Of a DNA stretch of 64,000 nt, positions 10,034-20,717 are shown piece after piece. The translations under genes were made by a program, and so were the position numbers. This DNA is from Hofstenia miamia. Taxonomy: Eukaryota; Xenacoelomorpha; Acoela. Location: positions 2,122,190 through 2,186,189 of the forward strand of contig SCFE01000020.1 of NCBI GenBank assembly GCA_004352715.1. Reading direction: 5' to 3'. How positions within the stretch are numbered: the stretch's first letter is position 1; every line of letters begins with the position of its first letter. The notes beneath the pieces were generated by a model that saw nothing but the letters and a program-made list of their open reading frames with translations, was not told the origin of the DNA and did not search any database.

Positions 10034-13000
10034 TGACATTGTTATTTTATAGTCTTTAGGTTGACTTCAATTCTCATACTGTCTGATGGCACATCAATTG
10101 AAGAGGAGTGTGCATTAAGTTGATGTAGACAGAGTTGATTATCAATTTCTGATAATTGACATTTATGCAACTTAGTAAAATTATATGTTATGAGGCACTG
10201 TAATATTTTTAACAGGATGGGTAATTGAGTGAAAATTAAAAAAGATTTCTTTAAGCAAAAATAAGTTGAATTAAGAATTGAAATTTCAGTTTACTATTAT
10301 TTCTCATTGAAATGAGATGTATATGGTGCTAGTATGAATGCGTTCAATATTGGCACCAGTCAGAATTCCTGATGCTCTTAGAATAATTAAGTAAGCAATC
10401 TAATTTAAAATAGAATTTAATCTGCATAGAATCGTAGACCTGCTTTACAACTAAAAACTGAATTAAAATAGTTAAAAATTAATTTTGATGGAGAAGAGTT
10501 TATTAATGCCACCTTTTTAATACCAGGAACAGTGATTTTTCAAAGAATAGAACGCAGCAGATACTGTACAGCCACAGGCAACCAACCTTTGGATATTAAG
10601 CATCCTTTTATTTTAGTTTACACAAAAATGAAACAAAAAGTATATTATGGAAATATATTGAAATGAATCATTTATGTGTTCGTTCAAAATAGCCCCTTTT
10701 TACGGTACTTCTCAGTTTCTAAATCATTATCTCTCACTGCGTATAATTTTCATTTTAATAAAAATTCAAAATGAGAAGTCGATATCACTTTAAACAAAGT
10801 TACTTTCTTAGCAAGGAATCAAGATTTGAAAGACAGATAAGCCTTCAAAATAATTTCCTTTCCGAGGAATTTCCAATTAAGTAAAAATAAAATTATAGAA
10901 ATTACTAAATTTAATGGATTTTTGCATAGATCTTACCTGGCAATGACGCTAGAAATATAATTGCAAACTTCATCCTTTTGTTACTTCTGAAATTTCCTAT
11001 TGGTAACATTGAAAGTTAGTGTTATAGATTTACATTCAGAAAAATGATTGAATGCAATTATTTCAAACAATTTCTTTTCATATAGATCGCAAGCGACTTT
11101 AAGTCATTGCTTTCAAAGGTATTGTATTAAAGCAATGTTTACACTATTGTCTCCATGTGTTCTTGAACCAATAATTTGCTTTATGTACTTTAATGGATGC
11201 TAAATTAAACATTTCTGAATTTGTAATAGCAGTTTCCATTTGCAATCATCAATTATAAAATAGTGAAATATTCAATGTTTGATTTTTCATTTATTCAAAT
11301 AGAAATCTAATGAAATAGTATATAGCATTAAGAAATTTACAAAGAAATCATGACACAATATCCCTTGTCGAAGTGCCATACATTGCTTGGAAAGGATAAT
11401 ATCATTGCTTGCATTGCTTGCCAAATATAATATCACAAATTAGTAGTCATCCATATATTTATATCATAGCATGGGAAGCTTGGCAAACACTATACAATAA
11501 CATAGAATACTTTATAACACCAGGATGCAGAACTGATAAAACAGTTGAAAAAATCCGAGGTCCACATTTTAATATGCAATTTTCGGTAGTAATACATTCC
11601 CGATGTTCTAGATATTTAGAGAAACATCGTAGAATACAGTTACATTTCGTTCGACCCTATTTAAATATACTATGCCGCACAAAATCAAAATTTCACAAAA
11701 TATAGTGCAAATTGATTCTGGATGAAACTACCTTGTACCTACTGTAGCACCGTCAATAACATTTGTTCTAACCCAGTGCCCACACTTAGAATAATAGTAG
11801 TCTATGACAATAAGAAATACAAAATTCTTAAAAATACTGTTCAAAATTTTTTAAGATTGCAAGTCTTTCAAATGCAATAAGTCTTTATCTAGTTATTAGT
11901 AATAATTTGTACATGTAGCAATTTCCTGAAACATTTTGAATAAGATTCAATGTCTAACAAATTATTCAATAACTATTTGAACTAATCGGAGCAATTGAAT
12001 TTCATTTGAGAATCTTAATCCTATTCGCTCTGAGTTTTTGATCTCAAGTGCATAAAAACTGAAATTTCCTCAAAAAAAATACTTCCCTTGAAGTGGAAGA
12101 ACAGCAGTACTACAAAGTGCATTGCTTTGTCATGCAGAAAGACTTCGAAATGCCATAAAAATACCAGTCTATTTAGCGCAATCCTTAAAATAATTTATAT
12201 CCCATGTATTAAGCCGATAGCAATCAGAATCGATTTTCGTACGCCATCACGTGACGGAAATATTTTGCAGAACGAAACATTTTATGTAATGGTTGTTATA
12301 ATTTAACACTATGTTCTTTTTTCTACACGTTCTAGCAATGGTAGTTGCTGTGGAATAAGTTACATTACAATGGATATGAACTTGAATTCATTCCTGATCA
12401 GTCAGGGGTGGAAGTTTTGCAAATCCAAGTATTGGAAAAGTTCTCTATGCAAATGCAAACATTCATATCAAAATTGATATTTAAAGAGATGTGAGATGTA
12501 ATTATGACGAACTCAGAAAAACCTGGAAAGTTTTTTGCAATTTTGTAAAAATTTGGGACCTAGCCTCAACAGCTTTCCGATTGACAATCCCAAAGAAAAA
12601 CCTAATCTGCAACAGGTTAGTGATTTCTATAAGTTGAAATACTTATTAGAATTTTGAATATTATAAAATGATGTTCACTTGCGCTATTACCAAAAATATT
12701 AATCTTATCAACATTTGCTGAATTTGATGCTTGCAATTAGCTGCATTTAATTCGTCAATTTGATAATTTTTCGAAACCATGGCAATTGAAATGTTATTTT
12801 TTCATGATGCAATTGGTTGCAGTTACTGTTTCTTCATGAAATTGATTTTGTATGACTCTTATTTCAAGTTTCTATGATTGGAACTGGGGGAACTGATCCC
12901 AGGAAACATTCCAATATTGGTCAATTGATGGGCCATTGTTGGTGCCAATATTGCCTATTGGTGGTAAATGACCGCTGGCCCATTGTTGGCACAACAATGT

Positions 13001-13143
13001 TTGACAACCGTCATCCATTACTCGGCCAATAATGGGCCATTGATGGCAAACAGTAGGTTTTTGATAGTATAGCATTAACTTTAATATGTAGAACAACAAT
13101 TTAATATTGTTAAGCTGTTGAACATTGCTGTTTAAGCAAACAT

Positions 13144-13676
13144 GCCCAAGGTTGGATATTGGGTAATATTGGGGTTTTCGATAAACAGGAGGACCGTCAC
13201 AGTTTTACCTTAAGTTGTAGGTACAGACATCCAAAAACGTAGATTAGAATAGAATTGCAAAAGAGAACAGGTTAAACAAAAATTAATATTTTTTGTTATC
13301 CAATCCTAACTACAGTTGTTACAATACAAGAATCGTTGGCCCGTATGCCGCACTTAACGTGAGCCCAATAATCGCACATTCGACATTGTAGCCCTTCAGT
13401 ATATGTACGTTGACATATGTTGTAATTCCAGCCATCATTGCCGCTCTCAGTTGGCATTGCGTCATCACTACGCGGATACTTGTTCATTATACTTTACCAG
13501 ACGTGCATTTTAAATTTTTTAAAAATCTCTTGGGTACGGCCCCGAAGTCAATTAATGTACGACAAATAGTGGTAGATAAATATTAGGTATTGATTTTATA
13601 ATATTGGGTATTGGCGGTTACCCCCAATATATTGGTTGGGTATACCCAAGCCAATATTTTTGCCCAACCTTGCAAG
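13144..13676. mobile_element. Nested ~530-bp TIR element (MITE-like)
   Basis: The left end GCCCAAGGTTGGATATTGGG is mirrored on the right by TTGCAAGGTTGGGCAAAAAT (reverse complement of 13656-13675). Inner copies of AATATTGG are present on both sides. It lies inside the larger transposon 12897-14966, so it inserted later. It contains the PHD-like fragment at 13296-13487. Confidence 0.6.
13296..13487 (-). pseudogene. PHD-type zinc-finger fragment inside a MITE
   Basis: A 63-residue ORF containing YNICQRTYTEGLQCRMCDYW followed by AHVKCG. The Cys and His order (C...C-x2-C-x4-H-x2-C) matches the first half of a PHD finger, a chromatin-reading zinc fold also found in ORF1 of some LINEs. The second half is missing and the frame ends soon after. 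It may be a captured gene or LINE fragment carried by the MITE. Functional expression is doubtful. Confidence 0.45.
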
Positions 13677-14237
13677 TCCAATAAAGGACAGACGGATACC
13701 TTTGAGATCCTGTCATGCATATTTAATACTAACAATTGTACGAAATTTGAAAGAATGTTTTGTTTAAAATGATAACAATAAGCATAAAAATCGGTCAAAT
13801 TTAACAAACATTTTTAATTTTAAATTTAGGCACAATTTTGAAATAATACTATCTTAAGTGGTGAAAAATCTCTTCTGCTCAACTGTAGCTTTTTTATATA
13901 ACTTAATTTCAAAGTATCCAAATATTTATGAATAAATTATTTTTAAAATACCTTTAGCAGATATATCATAATTTCAGCAACTTAAAAATTTCAAAATATC
14001 TTTTCGCAATTCCTTTTGTTACATTAAAAGACATTAGGAATCAAAATATTGCAGTGAGTTTAATTTGCAAGCATCTACTCATTTATTATTGATAACTAAG
14101 TTTGCTACCAATGGGCTACTGATGGCATCAGTGGTCACAAATATTGCATGTTTTCCACCAGCAGTTTACTGATGATGGCCAAGGTTATATATGATTTGTG
14201 ATTCGCAACTTGGTATAATTTGATTGAGTTAAGGACA

Positions 14238-14528
14238 GAGGCGTATTTAGGAGGGCCTTGAGCCTGCCCTTTTTTAGGCAGGCTAATTTCAACTCATTCT
14301 CATATGATCTGATCGATACATTGATGAACAGTCTTTTTGTTTGACATAAAGTGCAAAAAAGTTGTATTTCATGTTATTCTTATTAACTTCATCTGTCTTT
14401 TTGGTTTCTTTATCATGTATGCACGGGCGAGCGCGGCATTATGCTAAGAGGGTGAAAAAACTACCGAGGCCTACATGTCTCTGATAAGTATTGATAAGTA
14501 TTTTAGAAATACCTTGATACGCGCCTGG
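14238..14528. repeat. MITE-like repeat with GGCGTAT-type ends
   Basis: The left end AGAGGCGTATTTAGGAGGGC is echoed inverted on the right by GGCGCGTATCAAGG (reverse complement near 14514-14527). The same kind of end (GGCGTA-C-CAGGAGGGGG) is seen in the repeat at 52061-52303. No ORF. Confidence 0.45.
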
Positions 14529-14966
14529 TTAATTCATTATAAAGTGCTCATAAAAACAAGAGCTGGCATAATAAATTGTGGTATCAAGTACGAAAGGTTA
14601 AGTAAATTCATTTGTTATGAAAATTAAATTTGATCAGTCACAATTGTAAATTATTAAATTCATATTTGTTCGCTAGATGGCAGATCGATCTAGTAATGCC
14701 ATTAATGAGCCATTGTCCGGCCCTTAATGGCTATGAGAAACAGATAAATAATACATTTTGAAAATTGAAATCAAACTTTAATGTAATTCTTATGTTATAT
14801 ACAATAATATAATAATTTCTCTGTAAAATTGTGAAATTTTAAGTTTTTTAAAACTTTCTGCTTTGTTGGTTATTGTTGGCAAATGAATGGCAAATGAGTG
14901 GCCATTGTTGGCCAGGGGTGCCAGCAGTGAGCCATTGTTGAACCAATAATGGTTGTTTTCTAGGAT

Positions 14967-15563
14967 ATTATATGGTTAGCAGTATAATTGAAAAGGCATA
15001 GTTGAACCACAATTCACCCTTTTTGACAGAAAAATAATGACAGTGATTGAAATTCAATATCTATTTTTATGACAATTTGTAGTATATTTTCATTAATTGT
15101 GCATAATGACAAATGTTTAGGTGAATAGATGAAGAATATCACCGGAGTACGCACATTGTCCCTTCACATCCAATGGGATTGAAGTTCCAGTTTCCTTTGC
15201 ACGTCCATGTCCCACAAGAAGCTTCGAATTGCTTTCTCAAATTTTAAACTTTCATAAAATTATAACGGTGTTTTGTTGTTGAAAGATTTTTAGGAACTTC
15301 AGCTTATAGCAGCAAGATAGTTTGATTAAATAACAAATTTGAAATCACATTATATGCTATACATATTACGTGAAAGTGCAAGCATTCTTTACTAATTGTG
15401 TGATCTAGGTAATGATTTAATGTGTCAAGGATATCGAATTTGAACATATTCATGATTAAAATTTGAATGTACGGTTTTTGTTATTACACTTAGGCAATGG
15501 CAAATTGTTGTTGTGTTGGGGTGAATTGTACAAAAAATAACTACCCTATATACATATATATAA
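14967..15563. other. AT-rich sequence without a gene
   Basis: No ORF or repeat with support. It ends in a short TATA tract at the following gap. Confidence 0.6.
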
Positions 15564-16563
15564 NNNNNNNNNNNNNNNNNNNNNNNNNNNNNNNNNNNNN
15601 NNNNNNNNNNNNNNNNNNNNNNNNNNNNNNNNNNNNNNNNNNNNNNNNNNNNNNNNNNNNNNNNNNNNNNNNNNNNNNNNNNNNNNNNNNNNNNNNNNNN
15701 NNNNNNNNNNNNNNNNNNNNNNNNNNNNNNNNNNNNNNNNNNNNNNNNNNNNNNNNNNNNNNNNNNNNNNNNNNNNNNNNNNNNNNNNNNNNNNNNNNNN
15801 NNNNNNNNNNNNNNNNNNNNNNNNNNNNNNNNNNNNNNNNNNNNNNNNNNNNNNNNNNNNNNNNNNNNNNNNNNNNNNNNNNNNNNNNNNNNNNNNNNNN
15901 NNNNNNNNNNNNNNNNNNNNNNNNNNNNNNNNNNNNNNNNNNNNNNNNNNNNNNNNNNNNNNNNNNNNNNNNNNNNNNNNNNNNNNNNNNNNNNNNNNNN
16001 NNNNNNNNNNNNNNNNNNNNNNNNNNNNNNNNNNNNNNNNNNNNNNNNNNNNNNNNNNNNNNNNNNNNNNNNNNNNNNNNNNNNNNNNNNNNNNNNNNNN
16101 NNNNNNNNNNNNNNNNNNNNNNNNNNNNNNNNNNNNNNNNNNNNNNNNNNNNNNNNNNNNNNNNNNNNNNNNNNNNNNNNNNNNNNNNNNNNNNNNNNNN
16201 NNNNNNNNNNNNNNNNNNNNNNNNNNNNNNNNNNNNNNNNNNNNNNNNNNNNNNNNNNNNNNNNNNNNNNNNNNNNNNNNNNNNNNNNNNNNNNNNNNNN
16301 NNNNNNNNNNNNNNNNNNNNNNNNNNNNNNNNNNNNNNNNNNNNNNNNNNNNNNNNNNNNNNNNNNNNNNNNNNNNNNNNNNNNNNNNNNNNNNNNNNNN
16401 NNNNNNNNNNNNNNNNNNNNNNNNNNNNNNNNNNNNNNNNNNNNNNNNNNNNNNNNNNNNNNNNNNNNNNNNNNNNNNNNNNNNNNNNNNNNNNNNNNNN
16501 NNNNNNNNNNNNNNNNNNNNNNNNNNNNNNNNNNNNNNNNNNNNNNNNNNNNNNNNNNNNNNN
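15564..16563. other. Assembly gap of exactly 1000 N
   Basis: Unknown-size gap. The rest of the Gypsy pol (RT, RNase H, integrase) that should follow 16564 on the minus strand is not present on the far side, so it is lost or collapsed here. Confidence 0.99.
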
Positions 16564-16887
16564 GCCCACACTTATCTCACCTTAGTTAAATATTTTTGCG
16601 TGTTTTTCAGTATCTCTATCAGTTTTCTTTCCTCTTTGCTCAAGTGCTGATATTCTTCCTCTTTTATTTCTGGTATTTGATATTCCATTTCTTCTTCTTC
16701 TATTATATTGATTGCTTTGTTTACCATCATTTTTTTGGTCTTCACTTTCTTCCCTTTTTTGTTTTAAGGTATCATTTTTTATATTAACCACGTGATTTGT
16801 TGCATTTAACATTGGTATGGTTCCTATCCCTTCCTTTAATACACACAAGCTTGATGGAATTGATAACTTTTTCATATTGATCCCTTT
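16564..16887 (-). pseudogene. pol: Gypsy pol N-terminus (linker before RT)
   Basis: Continues in the protease frame after an in-frame TAA at 16888-16890: KKLSIPSSLCVLKEGIGTIP, then MLNATNHVVNIKND. This is the segment that in Gypsy elements links protease to RT. A frameshift near 16770 moves the good frame, which then reads INIIEEEMEYQIPEIKEEEY up to the gap. RT itself is not present. One nonsense codon plus one frameshift suggest relatively recent inactivation. Confidence 0.7.
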
Positions 16888-17451
16888 TTAGTCGTAGATC
16901 ATGACTTCAGCCATTATGTGTTTCTCTGTTTCTATTTGACACATTCTCCAATTATTTGGTAGAATTTGGATGTCCTCCTTTAATTGAAATTGTATTATTT
17001 CTGTGTCTTGCTCCTCCTCGCAGGTTGTCACCACTTCTTCCTGCACTGATATGGTTTTGTTGGTATAATTGATAATGCATTTGTTATCCATTAAAAAATC
17101 ATTCCCCAATATGACTTCATAGGGTAGTGAATTTTTCTCTGTGTCAATGACAGTAAACATTTGCGAAAATGTAGTATTAGCAATTCTCATTGGTACCTCC
17201 ATTAATTTACCTTTAATATCAATGTAATCTCCCAATGCATTTAGTAATCTGCTTTTTTCACTTTTCAATTTTCTGTTGTCAAATCCTATTTTCACCACAC
17301 ATTCGTCAGTAATGATTGATATTACTGCTCCCGTATCTATGGTTGCCTTGACCATCACTCCATTTATTACAACTGTAATTGTATTTGTCTTGATTAGGTC
17401 TGTTACAATTAGAACAGGTGCACAGTTTACCAGAGATGGCGCTCCCTCTAG
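16888..17451 (-). CDS. pro: Retroviral-type aspartic protease of the Gypsy element
   Basis: The active-site loop ATIDTGAVISIIT has the canonical Asp-Thr-Gly-Ala. It is followed by a flap-like region, the second structural element (EVILGNDFLMDNKCIINY) and an acidic tail. The enzyme processes the Gag-Pol polyprotein as a homodimer. The frame has no ATG at its head: it is open without stops from base 17451, the point reached by a -1 shift at TTTAAAC. This supports expression as a Gag-Pro fusion. It ends at TAA 16888-16890; clear pol sequence continues in frame behind the stop, so the stop is probably a mutation. Confidence 0.8.
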   Translation of the reverse strand, partial: LEGAPSLVNCAPVLIVTDLIKTNTITVVINGVMVKATIDTGAVISIITDECVVKIGFDNRKLKSEKSRLLNALGDYIDIKGKLMEVPMRIANTTFSQMFTVIDTEKNSLPYEVILGNDFLMDNKCIINYTNKTISVQEEVVTTCEEEQDTEIIQFQLKEDIQILPNNWRMCQIETEKHIMAEVMIYD

Positions 17452-17457
17452 TTTAAA
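17451..17457 (-). promoter_or_regulatory. -1 ribosomal frameshift slippery heptamer T_TTA_AAC
   Basis: On the minus strand gag ends ...ACT TTA AAC TAG. The heptamer TTTAAAC has X-XXY-YYZ form in the gag frame and directly abuts the stop at 17448-17450. Slipping back one base enters the protease frame, which is stop-free from that exact base to the DTGA motif. This is the same heptamer class used by several -1 frameshifting viruses. A strong downstream stem is not obvious by eye: only a short AGAG...CTCT pairing lies just 3' of it. Confidence 0.75.
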
Positions 17458-17866
17458 GTCTCACTTTCCATCTCTTCTGTTTGTTCAGATTCATCTTCAT
17501 TGTCTAATAGATCTTCCTCATCGAAGTACGCCTCTTCATCTTTGATAAAGTTAATCTGCCTTTTGCAATATTTTTTCGTATGGCCTATTTTTCCACATGT
17601 CTGACATTTTAAGTCTTTCCTATTTATCCGTTTTACTGTTCCATCTTTTAACTTTATCTTTATGATATTGTCTTTCAGTTTTCCATTTTCATCTTTTCTT
17701 ATTTTGGTAATTCCACTTACCATTGCCGGTATTACTTTCATTATCAACGACTTTTCATTTATTTGGGCATTATTTTCCATAGTGACCTGTATCCCCAAAC
17801 CTTTCCCTATCATTCTTTCTAACAAATCATCAGCATCGCATTTAATTTCGAACTGTTCTCAAATTG

Positions 17867-18469
17867 GTTCTGGTAATCCTTTACATATATGAGAAAACAG
17901 GTCATATTTGGAATATGTGCTCTCTCTGGAACTCAATTTCAATAGTCTCTCCACTTGCGACATATAATTACGCAAATCTTCTCTTTTATTCATTTTTAAG
18001 CTATTTAATAACATCCAATACTGACTTTTGAAACTTTCGTCATCATAGTACTGCTGATACTCTCTGATTAATTTTTTGTAATTTGTTTTGGTTTCCAGAT
18101 CCAATACCAAATAATGCTGGTATGCCACTCCTCCCAAATATAGAGGAAATCTTGCCGCTGCTTGCTTNGTTCTGGTAATCCTTTACATATATGAGAAAAT
18201 AAGTCATATTTGGAATATGTGCTCTCTCTAGAACTCAATTTCAATAGTCTCTCCACTTGCGACATATAATTACGCAAATCTTCTCTTTTATTCATTTTCA
18301 AGCTATTTAATAACATCCAATACTGACTTTTGAAACTTTCGTCATCGTAATACTGCTGATACTCTCTGATTAATTTTTTGTAATCTGTTTTAGTTTCCAG
18401 ATCCAATACCAAATAATGCTGGTATGCTGCTCCTCCTAAATATAGAGGAAATCTTGCCGCTGCTTGCTT
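17867..18469. repeat. 301-bp direct duplication around a single N (likely assembly artefact)
   Basis: 17867-18167 and 18169-18469 are nearly identical and start with the same GTTCTGGTAATCC. They are separated by one N at 18168. The same gag codons appear twice, which would not fit one capsid domain. Confidence 0.8.
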
Positions 18470-19602
18470 CTGTATCACTTTCCTTTCTTTCATACTCATT
18501 TCAAACATTTGAATCCATTCTTTAAATGTAGGAGAGTAACTATCTACTCTCCCTGTAAATTTCGGTAGTATTGCTTTGCATGCTGGCGTATCATTGTCTT
18601 CCTCCTCGCACAATATCGTCTCTTCATAGATTGGTTTTATTTTGGTTGTGTTTTTGCATTTTTCCTTAACCTGCTTTGTTATATTCACAACTAATTTTTC
18701 TACAAATTCGTCTTCTGTTTGACAGTCTTTGTACATTTCAGCTTGCACCTCCTTCATTGGTATGCTTCCAATTGATTTCTCTGGTTCCTGTATTACTGTA
18801 TTTTTTATTACTTTAACACTCTCTTTTTCTTCTTCCATTGTCTCCTCATTTGTCAATGACGTTAGTTGGATCTTATCTTTCAAATCATCTATTTCAAGTT
18901 GTTTCAATATGTTATCTTCTCTTAAGTTAACATTTTCCTCATGCATTTGAGTCATCATTTGTTGTAAGTTCTCACTTTGCATTTTTATTTCTTTATTTGC
19001 TTCTACCAATTTTTCAATCTGTTTTTGAAAAACATTTCTTTGTTTGGTTAACCTTAGACTAGTGTCTTGTGTGATTTCTTCAATGTGTTTATCTTTCTCA
19101 GCATTCACCAACTCTATTTCGAACATTCTTTGAGTTAAGTTTTCTATTTGTAACATCAACTCTCATCTTTCATTATTGTTGTTCTCTATTATCTTCATCA
19201 ATTCAGTTATCAAAAATTCTGCATTTTCTTTCTCTGGTTGCAAAATTATTTCCATTGGGGAATTCTGGGGATGTATTAACATTCACTGGGGTTATTTGAT
19301 ATTGGGGTGTTTTCTGTGTTTTGGGTTTAGTCCTCTGCTTCTTCCGTGAATTTACCATTTCTATTATTACTGGAGGTAACTATTTAATGATATCCTTTAC
19401 CAGTTTTGTTGTACTCAAGGTTACTATTACTTGTCATGTCTGCACTTGTATTACTTACTTCCATTGAACAAGAAGAAACAACTATCTTGACTCACTCATC
19501 AGTAATACTTCTTGTTTGTAACATTTCGTACTCTTGAATTAACTATTTACACCAATTGTATTTCCACTGTACAGTCTCTCCTTCATGCACGCTTTTCAAG
19601 CA

Positions 19603-19618
19603 CCTGTCACAGTCGCCA
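19603..19618 (-). promoter_or_regulatory. Primer binding site of the Gypsy element
   Basis: TGGCGACTGTGACAGG on the minus strand immediately follows the LTR end ...TCTACA. It begins with TGG, the complement of a tRNA CCA end. From memory of animal tRNA sequences it best resembles the complement of a tRNA-Arg 3' end, with one mismatch; that identity is inference. Confidence 0.7.
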
Positions 19619-20066
19619 TGTAGAATCATGCCAATCCACCATTAGTATATAATTTTGAGAAAACCTATTACTTTTCTTAGTTAACACATTCTCCTAATTC
19701 TCTCCTTCACAATAAGTGTTTGGGTTATTAACTTAACTTAATATACATTAGCCTTTCTAACTGCATAACTTACTCCAGCTTATTTAGATAAAGTAGAGAA
19801 AATGGAAGACAGGATCAACACTCGAAGGTTGCCATGCATTTCCAGAAACACACTGATCAGCAGCGTCTACAAATGGAGCTGTCTTTCCAAAGTAGAAACC
19901 ATCAAAGGAATTGGTATGTGAATAGCGAACTCAGTGTGATGGGATTTGCAACTACTTAAGAATTTAGTGCATTGATTGTTTTTGTTATTATGAATTTGTA
20001 TAAGGAACGGATTAATGCAACCAGGATGCTTGAATAGCTTATTATTGAGCCTTACATGTAATACCC

Positions 20067-20202
20067 NNNNNNNNNNNNNNNNNNNNNNNNNNNNNNNNNN
20101 NNNNNNNNNNNNNNNNNNNNNNNNNNNNNNNNNNNNNNNNNNNNNNNNNNNNNNNNNNNNNNNNNNNNNNNNNNNNNNNNNNNNNNNNNNNNNNNNNNNN
20201 NN
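20067..20202. other. 136-N gap inside the LTR
   Basis: The 30 bases left of the gap (20037-20066) reappear immediately right of it (20203-20232), so the two contigs probably overlap. Confidence 0.9.
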
Positions 20203-20587
20203 GCTTATTATTGAGCCTTACATGTAATACCCCTACATATATAGAAATACATAACAGCCCTTGATACATGTAAACAATCAATGCCGCCTGCAGAAAAATA
20301 TAGACATCAGTTGGCTGAAGTTCTACCATAAGAAATAATGAGCAACTTGTTATGACTATTAAACAATCTATATGTAATAGAAGATAAAGATACGATTTAT
20401 ATAACCATCTAAATGTAAGTAATATTAAATCACTGATCGTAAGATAACATAATAACTGACTGAAGTTCATCAATAGGGAAGTTAACATGTAAAACATAAT
20501 AGTTGCAATCATAATAACAGGCCAGCAATGACAAGTAGGAAAGCTATAATGGTAAAAACTCATACACCTATCCATAACCTAAGAGTA

Positions 20588-20717
20588 NNNNNNNNNNNNN
20601 NNNNNNNNNNNNNNNNNNNNNNNNNNNNNNNNNNNNNNNNNNNNNNNNNNNNNNNNNNNNNNNNNNNNNNNNNNNNNNNNNNNNNNNNNNNNNNNNNNNN
20701 NNNNNNNNNNNNNNNNN
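20588..20717. other. 130-N gap inside the LTR
   Basis: TAACCTAAGAG is present on both flanks, again suggesting an overlap rather than missing sequence. Confidence 0.85.

Larger units (their letters stand above)
8561..12896. other. AT-rich region with no supported gene
   Basis: 4.3 kb of AT-rich sequence with stops in all frames. The only longer ORFs (for example 11409-11705 plus and 12088-12306 plus) show no recognisable motif and are not called. A 36-codon ORF at 9206-9316 plus (contains DDEETTPRQKEVRNRR) has coding-like composition but is too short to judge. Two TA microsatellites lie within. Confidence 0.6.
12897..14966. mobile_element. Non-autonomous DNA transposon with TIRs and CCATTGTTGG-rich ends
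   Basis: The ends are inverted: left TCCCAGGAAAC, right (reverse complement) TCCTAGAAAAC. Both subterminal regions carry many copies of motifs like CCATTGTTGG and CCAATATTGG in both orientations (left 12905-13060, also 14105-14170, right 14690-14955). Such clusters are typical of transposase-binding subterminal repeats. No transposase is present. The interior holds an inner TIR element (13144-13676) and a MITE (14238-14528). Superfamily not assigned; the target duplication was not resolved. Confidence 0.6.
17448..19358 (-). pseudogene. gag: Gypsy Gag: coiled coil, capsid and CCHC knuckle
   Basis: Likely start ATG 19358-19356 (MVNSRKKQRTKPK). After a frameshift near 19250 and a TGA at 19165-19163 comes a long acidic/basic coiled coil (about 19150-18780, with KQIEKLVEANKEIKM). 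The capsid-like domain follows (PKFTGRVDSYSPTFKEWIQM, then FPLYLGGAAYQHYL, YWMLLNSLK, LFSHICKGLP). After a TGA near 17858 comes a nucleocapsid part with the knuckle CQTCGKIGHTKKYC (C-x2-C-x4-H-x4-C), ending in a Glu-rich tail. Gag packages the RNA genome. A 301-bp block of the capsid region is present twice around the single N at 18168, probably an assembly artefact, which further breaks the frame. Confidence 0.85.

Noticed and set aside
9779-10039. ORFs with long Tyr-Ile repeats on both strands
   Set aside because: They are translations of a (TA)n microsatellite; the same applies to tracts at 26.5, 38.6 and 55.1 kb.
11409-11705. 98-codon ORF
   Set aside because: No motif, no repeat copy and ordinary AT-rich composition; length is within chance.
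17420-17450. Pseudoknot downstream of the slippery site
   Set aside because: Only a 4-bp AGAG/CTCT pairing is obvious by eye; not enough to call a structure.
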